Of a stretch of DNA of 57,314 nucleotides, positions 22,530-31,563 are shown one piece after another. Under the pieces are notes generated by a model. It did no database searches. It was not told the origin of the DNA and saw only the letters and a list, made by a program, of their open reading frames with translations. How positions within the stretch are numbered: the stretch's first letter is position 1; every line of letters starts with the position of its first letter. The stretch comes from an uncultured Bacteroidales bacterium (GTDB lineage Bacteria > Bacteroidota > Bacteroidia > Bacteroidales > Muribaculaceae): contig URIC01000006.1 in the NCBI GenBank assembly GCA_900547755.1, forward strand, positions 1 through 57,314, read 5' to 3'. Made by a program: the position numbers and the translations under genes.

Positions 22530-24361
22530 GCAATCTTAAGCGCGTATTGATGATATTGCCGTGTGCGGCTCTTTTGCCTGCGGCTCTGGCCCAGGACCTT
22601 TCCGGAACCTTGACGGCCACCGGCGACTATAAGGCCGAAATACGCAGACACACCCGTAAGAGCGGACTGCCGGGCCGTCTGCAGCTGCATCTGCCCGAAG
22701 GCTCGCTCCCGGTGAACGTGGAGGCGCTTCCCGTCATGCCCGAAACCTTTGCCGAGACTATGCGCTCCACAGACGCCGGCATCTCGCTGCCGGACACCTA
22801 CAGGGGCTATGTGTCTCTGACTTCCGGGTCTTATCTCAACACTTCGCTGAGCGCCGGATATAGGTTCGTGGACAATCCCCATACTACATTCGGCGCATGG
22901 CTGCAGCACAACTCCTCGTCGCTGTTCCGCCCGGATGCGGAGACAGGACCGACTGCCGTACCGGATGTGAAACCGGCACGAAAGAAACTCTATGACGAGA
23001 CGTTGAACCTCTACGGTTCGCATATATTCGAGGGGGCCGGAATGTTATCGGCTTCGGCTGCCTATCACCTGAATTATTTCAACTATTATTCGGGACAGCT
23101 CAACGGTGACGGCAAGCCTTTTGCCGCACTTACCCAGACGTTGAATGACTTCCTTTTCGGCGCCAGGTGGCAGGGAGTCAGGAATCCTTCCGGCTTCTTT
23201 GTGGACGGCGACCTCGGTTATCGCTACTTCGGTTACCGTCGGTTCTATGGCAATGTCTTCAACGAGGAGGGACGTATGCCGTTCAGCTTCAGTCCGGCCC
23301 GCGAGAACGACATCCGCGTGGGGGCGACTGCCGGATATGTGATTCCGGATGCCGGAAATATCTCCCTGACACTTGAGCTGAATGAGCTGCTGTACAGTAA
23401 CAAGCCCTCTGTAAACGGTCCCGACGGTCCGATTAAGTCCTATGGAATAGCCACGGTAACTCCGGCATACACGTATACCCGAGGCCCCTGGAGCTTACGT
23501 GCGGGCGTAAGTGTGGCTCTGAGCTGGGACATAGTCTCCGCCAAAGATTTCGCCACCCTCCATGTGGCGCCGGATGTGGCGCTCAGCTATTCGCAAGGCA
23601 AGGGAATAGTCTATCTCACCGCCAAGGGGGGAGTGAAGCCCAACACGCTCGCTTCCCGCGCCGAGCTGGATATGTATCAGAGTCCTATGCTGCTGAACAC
23701 CTTGCCGCAGTATTCACCCGTAGATGCCACTGTCGGTTTCAGGTCAGGCAGTTTCTCGGGTTTCAGCGCCGGGGTACACGTCTCATACGCTGTGGCGCAT
23801 AACACGCCGCTTACCGGGTGGTATCCTTACCTGCTGTTCGGACCCCAGGATGAGATGAACCCGGCTTTCCGTCTGGCGGATATGTCGACAATGTCGCTCA
23901 AAGGATTCTCGCTTGGCGCCGACGCGGAGTATAAGCTCGGGACTGTACTGGCAGTGAACGGTTCGTTAACCTATCAGCGTCAGAGCGGCGAGAACGGATA
24001 TTTCAACGGACCAGACCGTCCGCGCTGGACCTGCGGACTTGGCGCTGACGTCACCCCCCTCAAAGGGCTGACTGTCGGAGCCTCCTATACATACCGTGGA
24101 GTGCGTCGCCTCTATCTCGGCGAGTCAAAGACACTCTCGGCTCGCGACCATAATTTCACTGACGGCGAGGCCGACGGCAAATATGTCTCTTTCCGTCTGC
24201 CCGACATATACGACCTCGGTTTCCATGCCGGTTACACGCTCATGGACCGATACACTTTCTCCGCCGCCATAGACAATGTGCTTGGCTGTGACAACCGTTT
24301 GAACCCGCTTATTCCGACTGAGGGACTTTCCATATCCGGTACAATCTCGGTATTGTTCTGA
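22526..24361 (+). CDS. Outer-membrane beta-barrel protein paired with the TPR protein
   Basis: The protein has 611 residues. A signal peptide ends at ALAQ (about residue 22). After a polar region of about 90 residues, the rest consists of amphipathic strands (for example GYVSLTSGSYLNTSLSAGYRF, AAYHLNYFNYYSG, LGADVTPLKGLTVGASYTYRG) ending in a terminal strand LSISGTISVLF with C-terminal Phe, typical of outer-membrane barrels. It resembles the barrel part of TonB-dependent receptors, but I see no plug domain or TonB box. It starts within the last codons of the upstream TPR gene. The pair is likely a functional unit; the cargo is unknown. Confidence 0.78.
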   Translation: MSNLKRVLMILPCAALLPAALAQDLSGTLTATGDYKAEIRRHTRKSGLPGRLQLHLPEGSLPVNVEALPVMPETFAETMRSTDAGISLPDTYRGYVSLTSGSYLNTSLSAGYRFVDNPHTTFGAWLQHNSSSLFRPDAETGPTAVPDVKPARKKLYDETLNLYGSHIFEGAGMLSASAAYHLNYFNYYSGQLNGDGKPFAALTQTLNDFLFGARWQGVRNPSGFFVDGDLGYRYFGYRRFYGNVFNEEGRMPFSFSPARENDIRVGATAGYVIPDAGNISLTLELNELLYSNKPSVNGPDGPIKSYGIATVTPAYTYTRGPWSLRAGVSVALSWDIVSAKDFATLHVAPDVALSYSQGKGIVYLTAKGGVKPNTLASRAELDMYQSPMLLNTLPQYSPVDATVGFRSGSFSGFSAGVHVSYAVAHNTPLTGWYPYLLFGPQDEMNPAFRLADMSTMSLKGFSLGADAEYKLGTVLAVNGSLTYQRQSGENGYFNGPDRPRWTCGLGADVTPLKGLTVGASYTYRGVRRLYLGESKTLSARDHNFTDGEADGKYVSFRLPDIYDLGFHAGYTLMDRYTFSAAIDNVLGCDNRLNPLIPTEGLSISGTISVLF

Positions 24362-24369
24362 CCGATTGA

Positions 24370-24386
24370 GCCGGTCTTACGCCGGC
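24370..24386 (+). terminator. Possible weak terminator
   Basis: A 5-bp stem (GCCGG with CCGGC) is followed by AAAACTTTTTC, with a second small stem ACTTTTT-CAG-AAAAAGT directly after. It lies between the barrel gene and the next small gene. Confidence 0.35.
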
Positions 24387-24424
24387 AAAACTTTTTCAGA
24401 AAAAGTCCGTTATGATTTATAACG

Positions 24425-24976
24425 ATGAGCAAGAAAAAAGGAAATAAGAAAATAGCCTCTCCGCTGGCTTATCGCAGCGAGGAGGACCGATGCTACGGCC
24501 TGGCCGGCATGACGCTGGCTTTGGCCACTGTCGATGCTATCGACACCGTTGTGCGTGTCAGTGTGGATGAGGAGGGCCCGATGGTGCTGTTCTCAAATGA
24601 GTTCTTTTGGGGCAGCTCGCAGGCTGCTTCTCCCAAGGCGCAGTGGCACAAGCTGATGCGCAACTATCAGATAACTATATCTTTGGTCCTGTCTAACGTA
24701 TTGGCACGCTGCCTGGTGCGCGAGAACGGGGCCGACCCTACGGAGATGCTTCACGCCCTATATCCGGTGATTGAGTCCGAGGGTAAGGAGGTATGCGAGC
24801 TTGAGGAGGATGAAATCCGCAGCTTCTATGAGAATTCGCTGATGAAGGCGCACCGCACATTCGGCAATCCCCGTCTGCGGCCATACGTGGAGCGTCTGGC
24901 AGACATAATCACCCGCCGACGCACCCTCACCGGCCGCGAGATAGCCGAAGAGCTGCACGCCCTTCATCTTATCTGA
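24425..24976 (+). CDS. Conserved hypothetical cytoplasmic protein
   Basis: The protein has 183 residues with a lysine-rich N-terminus (MSKKKGNKKIASPL) and no signal peptide or membrane helix. Its composition and regular helices (LALATVDAIDTVVRVSVDEEG, QITISLVLSNVLARCLVREN, LMKAHRTFGNPRLRPYVERLAD) make it convincing as coding, but I recognise no named domain. It is followed by the converging DUF3109 gene 42 bp away. Codon use matches its neighbours, so it looks like an ordinary core gene of the group. Confidence 0.75.
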   Translation: MSKKKGNKKIASPLAYRSEEDRCYGLAGMTLALATVDAIDTVVRVSVDEEGPMVLFSNEFFWGSSQAASPKAQWHKLMRNYQITISLVLSNVLARCLVRENGADPTEMLHALYPVIESEGKEVCELEEDEIRSFYENSLMKAHRTFGNPRLRPYVERLADIITRRRTLTGREIAEELHALHLI

Positions 24977-25017
24977 TTCTCAGTAAGTTGTCAAGGCTCT
25001 GTCCAGACGTATAGCCG

Positions 25018-25602
25018 TCAGGACTTTTTCTGTTTCAGCCATTCTTCGGCGGCGAGACACAGTTCTGCGTACCATTCTTTGCCGAAACGACGTTCCAGCG
25101 GGCCCTGCAGGAACTGATATACGTGTACTCCTTTGGCCCGCCCCAGCACTTCCGCGGCCTTGCAGATTTTCCAGCTGTGGTAATTCAGGGCCGTAACGCC
25201 GCCTCCCACTTCTTTGAGGCGCACCGGGTAAAGGTGGCATGAGATGGGCTTGTAGAAGTCCGTCTTGCCCTCGCGGAAAGCCTTTTCCAGCGCGCACAGA
25301 CACATACCCCCCTTGTCGTAGGTAGTGAACACGCAGTCGCGCCCGTCCACTATGGATGTCACCAAATCCCCCTCCTCGTCATAGTATCCGGGGCCTTGTT
25401 CTTCCAACACCCGTCGGGCCGCCGGGGTAAGAAAGTCCCATACGGCTGGGGTTATTTCCATAAGTTTCTCGTATTCCTCGGGGGTTATGGGCGCGCCTGC
25501 GTCTCCTTCGACGCAGCACTCGCCGTGGCAGGCGTCAAGGTTGCATAGGAAGCAGCGCTCTATAACGTCAAGCGAGACAAGTGTGTCCTGTATCTGAAGC
25601 AT
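25018..25602 (-). CDS. DUF3109 family cysteine-rich protein
   Basis: The protein has 194 residues. The N-terminal CFLCNLDACHGECCVEGDAGAP (Cys at about 17, 20, 25, 29 and 30) and later Cys residues in RDCVF, GMCLCALEKA and KPISCHLYPVR define DUF3109. The pattern resembles YkgJ-type cysteine clusters that bind zinc or iron-sulfur. The biochemical role is unknown. It is the last gene of the leftward dapB-lepB operon, 11 bp after the DUF5103 gene. Confidence 0.88.
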   Translation of the reverse strand: MLQIQDTLVSLDVIERCFLCNLDACHGECCVEGDAGAPITPEEYEKLMEITPAVWDFLTPAARRVLEEQGPGYYDEEGDLVTSIVDGRDCVFTTYDKGGMCLCALEKAFREGKTDFYKPISCHLYPVRLKEVGGGVTALNYHSWKICKAAEVLGRAKGVHVYQFLQGPLERRFGKEWYAELCLAAEEWLKQKKS

Positions 25603-25613
25603 TTTAAGAATAT

Positions 25614-26876
25614 TTATTGCTGGGAATAGATGATGGCGGAGCCTATGAGGCGGTCGTAACGGGAGCCGGGGGCACGGTGGTACACGTCTACGGTGTACTC
25701 GTTGCGGGTCTCGTAGTGGTCTCCTTCTATCAGAGAGAAGTTCGGGGTGGTGTCCCCCTTGTGGAGACGTGCCCCGTAGCGATAGTTGTAGCTTCCCTGT
25801 TTAAGCAGCAGGGAGGTGCTGTATTTGCCGGTGGCGGGGTCGTAATGCAGTTTGCGTTCCTCTTCGGGCATGGCTCGTACGAACTCGCCGTCCAGCACTA
25901 CGTCCCCGTTGGTGATTTGCGGGAAATCAAGGGTGAAGACTGTCTGCACATAGTCGGCGCCGAGGTCCGGGTCGGTGGCTGAATACTCGTCTATCTTGAA
26001 GCGGGAGTACTGAGTCCAGTCATATATGTATGGGCGGGAGGCGCGCTCTGTGTCTTCGGTGAGGAAAGCCGTGTAACCGTCATCCACATATCTGTTGGAC
26101 TCGATGTGCATACCCGCATAGTTGGTGCGCACGGTCTCGAAGCGGCGGAATTCGTTGCCTGCCGGGAATATGAAGTCGCGGTTATGCTCGTAAATGAGTT
26201 TGCCGGGTTCGGTGCGTAGCGGACGTGGTTTCTGTGTGGGCGTTACGTCCAGCCCGTTCTGTTTTATCTTGATTATAAGCTCGTTGTAGGGGTCGTTGAT
26301 GCTATATTTGTCAGTGTTGATTTGCAGGGACAGCTGTTGCCAGGTATCGTTCACCCCCCTGTCGGTGATGGACGAGGCCCGGCCGCTGACCCTCACCGCG
26401 TCCTCACATACCGAGAAACGGGCCTGGAGTACCGGGGTGTCCGGGTCTTCCTCGCGCCACACTTTGAGCAGGTAATTGCCGGAGACCAGAGGACTCATCA
26501 CATCGTTGGGGATGCAGATGCGGTAGTTTACGTAATGGCGGAAGACCCCGGCGGAAAAGCCGAAGTCATCTATATCCATTTCGTTGAAGGAGTCCAGCAC
26601 CTCGCTCTCCAGCAGGTCGGATGGCTGCCAGTCGGAGTCGCAGTGTAGCAGGGAACAGCGCAGGTAGCTGCGGTCATCACCCATTTCGTCAAAACTGACG
26701 CATATCTGGTCCGGGCCTCCGAGACTTACCACCGGCTGGGCCATGAAATTTCCGTTCACCTCAACCTTAAGAGTCTTGAAAGCGGGGTCGAAGATACGTG
26801 TCTCGGTGGTCTGGGCCGAAGCATACAGACCGGCGCACAGCAGAAGCGTGGCTATGGCGCGGGAGAGGGACAGCAT
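25614..26876 (-). CDS. DUF5103 family exported protein
   Basis: The protein is 420 residues from the ATG at 26876, which gives 5-bp spacing to the upstream stop and a proper signal peptide (MLSLSRAIATLLLCAGLYASAQ). The ATG at 26942 would overlap the upstream gene and is not used. The mature part is beta-rich, with the DUF5103 order: FDPAFKTLKVEVNG, QICVSFDEMGDD, YLRCSLLHCDSDWQPSDL, SFNEMDIDDFGFS, NYRICIPNDVM, and a C-terminal domain with LLLKQGSYNYRYG. It is a Bacteroidota-specific family of unknown function, predicted periplasmic or surface. Confidence 0.88.
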   Translation of the reverse strand: MLSLSRAIATLLLCAGLYASAQTTETRIFDPAFKTLKVEVNGNFMAQPVVSLGGPDQICVSFDEMGDDRSYLRCSLLHCDSDWQPSDLLESEVLDSFNEMDIDDFGFSAGVFRHYVNYRICIPNDVMSPLVSGNYLLKVWREEDPDTPVLQARFSVCEDAVRVSGRASSITDRGVNDTWQQLSLQINTDKYSINDPYNELIIKIKQNGLDVTPTQKPRPLRTEPGKLIYEHNRDFIFPAGNEFRRFETVRTNYAGMHIESNRYVDDGYTAFLTEDTERASRPYIYDWTQYSRFKIDEYSATDPDLGADYVQTVFTLDFPQITNGDVVLDGEFVRAMPEEERKLHYDPATGKYSTSLLLKQGSYNYRYGARLHKGDTTPNFSLIEGDHYETRNEYTVDVYHRAPGSRYDRLIGSAIIYSQQ

Positions 26877-26881
26877 CGTAT

Positions 26882-27277
26882 TTATTTGTTGTTGAGGTGG
26901 TTGTGGTAAATTTCTATGCCGTAGAAGATAAGGTTGTTGCACGACACAGTGTGTCCGGGTGCTTTGAGGTCCCGGCAGAGCAGATGGCCGAATCGGTCAG
27001 TGAAGAGAGTGCGCAGGTCGCGGATAGAACCGTACACATCCTTTTTGTCGGTCGGACCACCGGGCGTTCTCATTCCCTCAAGCATCGCCATGGCGGAGAA
27101 CACGCCGCAAACCTCTCCGCAGCCTCCCACACCGCCGCCGAATCCTATGGATACGCGCAGGGCTTCTTCGTCGTTCATACCGGTTATGTCCGGGAAAGAG
27201 GTCATTACACATTGGGCGCAATTATATCCTTGCCCGCGCAGGGTACGCGCTTTCTCAAGTCTTTCGTCTAAAGTCAT
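26882..27277 (-). CDS. C_GCAxxG_C_C family redox-type protein
   Basis: The protein has 131 residues. The family signature is complete: GYNCAQCV (about 17-24), the glycine-rich GFGGGVGGCGEVCGV (about 46-60), CRDL and SCNNLI near the C-terminus. Several conserved cysteines suggest metal or redox-cofactor binding. The family is often annotated as a putative redox protein, but the reaction is not known. Cytoplasmic. It sits in the leftward operon between the DUF4294 and DUF5103 genes. Confidence 0.88.
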   Translation of the reverse strand: MTLDERLEKARTLRGQGYNCAQCVMTSFPDITGMNDEEALRVSIGFGGGVGGCGEVCGVFSAMAMLEGMRTPGGPTDKKDVYGSIRDLRTLFTDRFGHLLCRDLKAPGHTVSCNNLIFYGIEIYHNHLNNK

Positions 27278-27307
27278 AGTCGTCGGTAAAAGATTAATAT
27301 AGTCAAG

Positions 27308-27958
27308 TCATAGAGTGCCTTGTTCAATGAGTGTGGCGACGCGGTCTATTATGGCGTCCTCATGGTTCTTCTGCGGCCTCCAGCTCTGCCTCAGGTTCAT
27401 GCCGAAGAAGCGGCCGAATGTCTGCCAGAAGCCGGCGCGGAAACTGCCTAAGAAAGCCTTGACGATACCGAAACTTGACTGGTTCGTCTCCCTGTTTATT
27501 AGCTTAAGCAGCACCTTGCCCTGAGACTTTGTGAATTTTTTGATTACAGGTTTGTATTTGTTGAAAATATCCTTCTCCAGATTTTTGAGATGCGCCTCCC
27601 TTGCCTTTTCATTCGGTATGGTCTGTATGTACTCGTATGTTTCCACCAGAGTGTTGAAGGCCATTTTGGCGTAAGGCAGGGCTTTGCGCACGTCTCGTAC
27701 CGTCCGCCAGTAGAAATCCTCTTCTTTCTTGTTCTTGAACCGCAGGGGGGCGTAGACGTAGAAGTCGTTGATTATGGTCATGCGGATGGTGTCTCCATAT
27801 TCGTCCACAATGTGGTAATATCCCCTGTACTCTTTGATTTTGAGTTTCGGGGCCTGTATATCCTCCTGAGCTGCGGCGTTGCAAGGGCACAGCCCCCACA
27901 GCGCCATCAGCAGCGCTGTGAGCAGACGAAAGGGGATATGTGGACAAATATTTCTCAT
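27308..27958 (-). CDS. DUF4294 family exported protein
   Basis: The protein has 216 residues. A signal peptide ends near NAAAQED (about 31). The mature part carries the family pattern: GDTIRMTIINDFYVYAPLRF, EEDFYWRTVRDVRKALPYAKMAF, then a helical region with ETYEYIQTIPNEKAREAHLKNLEK, and LLKLINRETNQSSF. It is a Bacteroidota-specific domain of unknown function. It is 6 bp after the WbqC-like gene and part of the same operon. Confidence 0.88.
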   Translation of the reverse strand: MRNICPHIPFRLLTALLMALWGLCPCNAAAQEDIQAPKLKIKEYRGYYHIVDEYGDTIRMTIINDFYVYAPLRFKNKKEEDFYWRTVRDVRKALPYAKMAFNTLVETYEYIQTIPNEKAREAHLKNLEKDIFNKYKPVIKKFTKSQGKVLLKLINRETNQSSFGIVKAFLGSFRAGFWQTFGRFFGMNLRQSWRPQKNHEDAIIDRVATLIEQGTL

Positions 27959-27964
27959 TCGGGC

Positions 27965-28486
27965 TCAGAGGAGATGAAAAATGGTCTCGGGACCATATAG
28001 AAACAACAGTTCAAGCGCGGATAGGTTTTCCGGTACTTCCGAAGGACGGCGGGCAGGCAGCGGGGCCTCGGGATGAAGGCTTATCCAGTCGGCGAGATGT
28101 TCCAGACCGGCGCATTTCACCAGGGCGGAATGTAGGCCGCCGTTCAACTCAGCCAGAGTGGCGGCAGTGGCATAAGGAGCGCCCACCTCGTCTATGAAAT
28201 AGGAGAAGTAGGGGAGCGCGCCGTAAGCGCTGGTTATGGCCTGGCGATGCTTGTGCCGCCAATCGTCATGCTCGCTCAGCCGCAGTTGCGTATAGGGTAT
28301 GCGGGCCATGCGTCTGCGTCCGCCTTCAATGGGGACCGTGAGGGTCTGAATACCCCAGGCACCACGTATCAGCCCCCGGTTTGGAGCCATGTCGGGTGCG
28401 GGCGGCTCTATCCCCTTGATGCGGCTCCGCAGCCATGCTCTATACCAGTCCGCGCCTGCCAGATATGGCACTATATTCCGGCTCAC
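27965..28486 (-). CDS. WbqC-like family protein
   Basis: The protein has 173 residues, somewhat shorter than typical WbqC proteins (about 200). Family features visible: RGAWGIQTLTVPIEGG, the central DWRHKHRQAITSAYGALPYFSYF, and a late LHPEAPLP segment. WbqC proteins are linked to surface-polysaccharide biosynthesis without a settled reaction. The ATG at 28486 overlaps the lepB stop by 4 nt, so the two are translationally coupled, an arrangement also seen in other Bacteroidota. Confidence 0.85.
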   Translation of the reverse strand: MSRNIVPYLAGADWYRAWLRSRIKGIEPPAPDMAPNRGLIRGAWGIQTLTVPIEGGRRRMARIPYTQLRLSEHDDWRHKHRQAITSAYGALPYFSYFIDEVGAPYATAATLAELNGGLHSALVKCAGLEHLADWISLHPEAPLPARRPSEVPENLSALELLFLYGPETIFHLL

Positions 28487-29931
28487 TTGTCAGGATTGGG
28501 AGTTTTGAACACACGGTTCCAACGGATGTTGGAGGGGAAGCCTTTCTCCTGGTCGAAAGAAATGAGGACGGTTACCGGGGTGCCTATGACATGGTCTTCA
28601 GGCACGAAGCCCCAAAAACGGGAGTCTGACGAATTGTCGCGGTTGTCGCCCATCATCCAGTAGTAGTCCAGTTTGAAGGTATAGTAGTCTGTCTGTCTGC
28701 CGTTGATGTATATCTTGCCGTCGCGCACCTCTACCTTGTTGCCTTCGTATGCCTCTATCGCTCTGCGGTATACAGGCAGATTGGCGAGTGTGAGGTGCAG
28801 CGTGGACCCCTGTTTGGGAATCCAAAACTCTCCCATGTTCTGGAGACTCCAGCCGGTGTTGCCCCAGATAGGGAAGATGCCGTAGGTGTACGGTTCGGTG
28901 ACGGCGCTGCGTCGTTGTATAGGACCTGTCACTTCGCTGAAAGTCTTCACTTTGGCCAGGGCTTCGTCGGTGAGCGGCACATCGTAGAAGAGCATGCCGC
29001 TCTCGGAACGTGGCATTCCCGCATCCTTGAGCGACACTCCCAGTTCCTCCCACCGGGAGTCCGGAATCTGTGTAGATACGGGTACTATATAGTTGTGCTG
29101 CACATATTTGGGCTCTTTAAGCGCTTTCCCGTTGATATAGACGATGTCGTCTTTGATTCGCAGACGCTCGCCGGGAAGGCCGATGGCGCGTTTCACGAAG
29201 TTCTCGCGACGGTCCACAGGGCGCACGATTATCTTGCCGAACTGCGCCTCATTGTCTTTTATGTATTGGCGGGCATCCGGTATGCCCGCTTCTTTCTCAA
29301 GCTGATACACCAGGTGGTACCAGTCCAGATCGGAGGGCACTCCAAGGGCCACTGTGTCGGTGCAGGGAGCGTTGAAGACTACTATGTCGCCGCGCTCCAC
29401 GCCGCGCAGGCCGGGCAGACGGTGGTAGTCAAACTGTATCGCGTCGATGTAGCTCTTACCCCCCACTATAGGCAGGGTGTGCTGGGCAAGCGGGAAATGG
29501 ATGGGAGTCTGCGGCACACGCGGGCCGTAGACAGCCTTGTTGACCAACAGGTAGTCTCCGGTAAGCAACGTCTTTTCGAGACTTGAGGAGGGTATCTGGT
29601 AGTTTTGGCCCAGGAAAGCGAAGATGAAATACACCAGAATCAGGGCGTAGACTATGGCGTCCACCCATCCCATGACGGTGCGTGTGGCCTTGCTCTTGGA
29701 CTTCTTCCACCAGGTGAAGGGTATATAGCCGGTTATGTAGATGTCGAACAGGAGAAACCAGAATAGTCCGACCCATGGATTGCCGAGCCATATCACCCAA
29801 AGGAAGAATACTATCGAGACTATCGAAAATCGAATCCATCGTTTGGTGGTGTTGGCCTTGCATCGGGCCAGGAAATCCTCTTTGAATCCACCTTTAGGGT
29901 GGGTGTTTGCGGTATTGTCGGTCGTGTTCAC
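28483..29931 (-). CDS. lepB: Signal peptidase I
   Basis: Membrane serine/lysine protease that removes signal peptides from exported proteins. The protein has 482 residues, the enlarged Bacteroidota form. Two or three N-terminal membrane segments (about 34-70 and 88-107) precede IPSSSLEKTLLTGD with nucleophile Ser117; the usual Met after the Ser is Leu here. The general-base motif is FVKRAIGLPGE with Lys247. The C-terminal box is MMGDNRDNSSDSRFWGFVP. A large insertion lies between the lysine region and the C-terminal box. It is second in the operon, 5 bp after dapB. Confidence 0.96.
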   Translation of the reverse strand: MNTTDNTANTHPKGGFKEDFLARCKANTTKRWIRFSIVSIVFFLWVIWLGNPWVGLFWFLLFDIYITGYIPFTWWKKSKSKATRTVMGWVDAIVYALILVYFIFAFLGQNYQIPSSSLEKTLLTGDYLLVNKAVYGPRVPQTPIHFPLAQHTLPIVGGKSYIDAIQFDYHRLPGLRGVERGDIVVFNAPCTDTVALGVPSDLDWYHLVYQLEKEAGIPDARQYIKDNEAQFGKIIVRPVDRRENFVKRAIGLPGERLRIKDDIVYINGKALKEPKYVQHNYIVPVSTQIPDSRWEELGVSLKDAGMPRSESGMLFYDVPLTDEALAKVKTFSEVTGPIQRRSAVTEPYTYGIFPIWGNTGWSLQNMGEFWIPKQGSTLHLTLANLPVYRRAIEAYEGNKVEVRDGKIYINGRQTDYYTFKLDYYWMMGDNRDNSSDSRFWGFVPEDHVIGTPVTVLISFDQEKGFPSNIRWNRVFKTPNPDK

Positions 29932-29936
29932 GGCTA

Positions 29937-30674
29937 TTAAATCATTGTTTTAAGTACGTCGTTCATTGAGTAGAGATGTCCCTTGGGAGCGGTGTTCAGC
30001 CATTCGGCGGCCACTACGGCGCCGTATGCGAAGCCCTTGCGGCTCTTGGCCTCGTGCTTCAGGGTGATGATGTCGTTGTCGGAGTCCCATTTCACTTCAT
30101 GTATGCCGGACACTTCACCTATGCGCTCGTGGGTCACGGGCAATGTTTTGTCCGGCATGGCGGAGCCTGTCTCCTCCATCCATGCGTCGTAGCGCTCATT
30201 GTTTTCCACTATGCTGTCTGCCAGCAGGATGGCGGACCCGCTGGGGTGGTCTTTCTTGTGTATGTGGTGTATCTCGTGGACAGACGCCTTGTATTCGGGA
30301 TAGGGGCCGAGCAGACGGGCCAACAGGCGTGTGGCCGCGTTGGTTACGTTCATGCCTATGGAGAAGTTGGGTGCCCACAGCAGTGTGGCTCCGCGTTGGC
30401 AGCGCTCGTTGATTTCGGCCGCTACCTCCTCGGTCTGCCATCCGGTAGTGCCGCTCACCACCGGCAGCCCGGCGTCCCAACACTTCAGCAGATTCTCCCT
30501 GGCGGCTTGCGGGCCGGTGAAGCAAATAGCTACGTCGGCAGAGCGAAATTCCTCGGACTCGAAGTCCTGCTGGTTGTCCACATCGATAATGCTTGCTATT
30601 TCGTGGCCGTGAGCCTTGGCTATGGCCTCCACTTCGTGGCCCATTCGGCCATATCCTACTATCGCTATCTTCAT
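29937..30674 (-). CDS. dapB: 4-hydroxy-tetrahydrodipicolinate reductase
   Basis: NAD(P)H-dependent step of the diaminopimelate/lysine pathway, needed for peptidoglycan. The protein has 245 residues. The nucleotide-binding motif is IAIVGYGRMGHE (3-14). SGTTGW (74-79) is the conserved nucleotide-domain turn. The catalytic region is HHIHKKDHPSGSA (136-148), with candidate catalytic His136 and Lys140. It is the first gene of the leftward operon that continues through lepB to the DUF3109 gene. Confidence 0.96.
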   Translation of the reverse strand: MKIAIVGYGRMGHEVEAIAKAHGHEIASIIDVDNQQDFESEEFRSADVAICFTGPQAARENLLKCWDAGLPVVSGTTGWQTEEVAAEINERCQRGATLLWAPNFSIGMNVTNAATRLLARLLGPYPEYKASVHEIHHIHKKDHPSGSAILLADSIVENNERYDAWMEETGSAMPDKTLPVTHERIGEVSGIHEVKWDSDNDIITLKHEAKSRKGFAYGAVVAAEWLNTAPKGHLYSMNDVLKTMI

Positions 30675-30748
30675 AATTTAGAGTTTAAAAAGGTGTCGGA
30701 ATGTCAGAGGACTGCATTCCCGCCGGGTAAACTCTTCGGCTTGACCTG

Positions 30749-30756
30749 CAAAATTA
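30749..30756 (-). promoter_or_regulatory. -7 element of the dapB-lepB operon
   Basis: The minus strand reads TAATTTTG, 75 bp before the dapB ATG. No clear -33 element is present. It diverges from the RNase H promoter 44 bp away. Confidence 0.55.
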
Positions 30757-30799
30757 CTTAAAAATTCCATAACCGAGGCTTACATATCGCTTTTTTAAC

Positions 30800-30807
30800 T
30801 AATTTTG
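30800..30807 (+). promoter_or_regulatory. -7 element of the RNase H gene
   Basis: TAATTTTG lies 17 bp before the ATG at 30825, so the leader would be very short. No clear -33 element is seen. Confidence 0.55.
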
Positions 30808-30824
30808 CACAAAAATATATCGCT

Positions 30825-31466
30825 ATGGCCAAGAAGAGCAAATACTATGTGGTGTGGAAAGGGATAGAGCCCGGTATCTATGACAATTGGGAGGATTGCG
30901 AGGAACAGGTATCCACTTTTCCCGGGGCCAGGTTCAAGAGCTTTCCTTCGTATGACGCTGCCGTCAAGGCTTTCCGCGAGGGTAGTGACGACGCCACCGC
31001 GCTCCTGCATCTTCTTACCCATAAACGTACCGAACTCGACTATTCCGCTTTCCCCGAGATAGATACTTCGGGCATAGCGGTAGATGCCGCCTGCTCCGGC
31101 AATCCCGGTGCCATGGAATATCGGGGTGTGGCCCTTGATTCGGGTGACGAGCTTTTTCATTTTGGCCCCGTGCCCTCCGGCACCAACAATATCGGGGAAT
31201 ACCTGGCCATAGTCCACGCCATGGCCTATTGTGCCCAAAGAGGGGAATCCCGACGCCCGATTTACTCGGACTCCCGTACCGGCATGAGCTGGGTGCGGAT
31301 GCGCCGTGCCCGTACCAGGCTGACTCCCTCGCCTGCCAACGAATACCTGCGGCAGGTTATAGCCCGCGCAGACCGGTGGCTCCAGACTCATGAACTTACC
31401 AACCCGTTGCACAAGTGGGAGACGGAAACCTGGGGAGAAATCCCCGCTGACTTTGACCGCAAATAG
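30825..31466 (+). CDS. Ribonuclease H with N-terminal viroplasmin domain
   Basis: Cleaves RNA in RNA-DNA hybrids. The protein has 213 residues. Residues 6-50 form the caulimovirus viroplasmin-like hybrid-binding domain (YYVVWKGIEPGIYDNWEDC, then FKSFPSYDAAVKAF). Residues 80-210 form the RNase HI domain, with acidic catalytic residues Asp87 (VDAACSGNPG), Glu125 (NNIGEYLAI), Asp149 (YSDSRTGMSW) and a late Asp209 (GEIPADF). It is cytoplasmic and monocistronic, with its own -7 element and a terminator. Confidence 0.93.
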   Translation: MAKKSKYYVVWKGIEPGIYDNWEDCEEQVSTFPGARFKSFPSYDAAVKAFREGSDDATALLHLLTHKRTELDYSAFPEIDTSGIAVDAACSGNPGAMEYRGVALDSGDELFHFGPVPSGTNNIGEYLAIVHAMAYCAQRGESRRPIYSDSRTGMSWVRMRRARTRLTPSPANEYLRQVIARADRWLQTHELTNPLHKWETETWGEIPADFDRK

Positions 31467-31471
31467 CCATT

Positions 31472-31493
31472 ACCGGTTTTTCCCCGGTCTTTT
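31472..31493 (+). terminator. Terminator after the RNase H gene
   Basis: A 5-bp stem ACCGG/CCGGT is followed by CTTTTA, 6 bp after the stop codon. Confidence 0.5.
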
Positions 31494-31524
31494 ATCCGTT
31501 TTTGTGTTAAAATTGAATATGCGG

Positions 31525-31556
31525 TTTGCCTCAATCCGAAATTATGACTAACTTTG
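31525..31556 (+). promoter_or_regulatory. Promoter of the UPF0104 gene
   Basis: TTTG (31525-31528), a 20-bp spacer and TAACTTTG (31549-31556) form a full consensus promoter. It ends only 8 bp before the first possible ATG, which implies a nearly leaderless mRNA. Confidence 0.75.
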
Positions 31557-31563
31557 CTCCCTA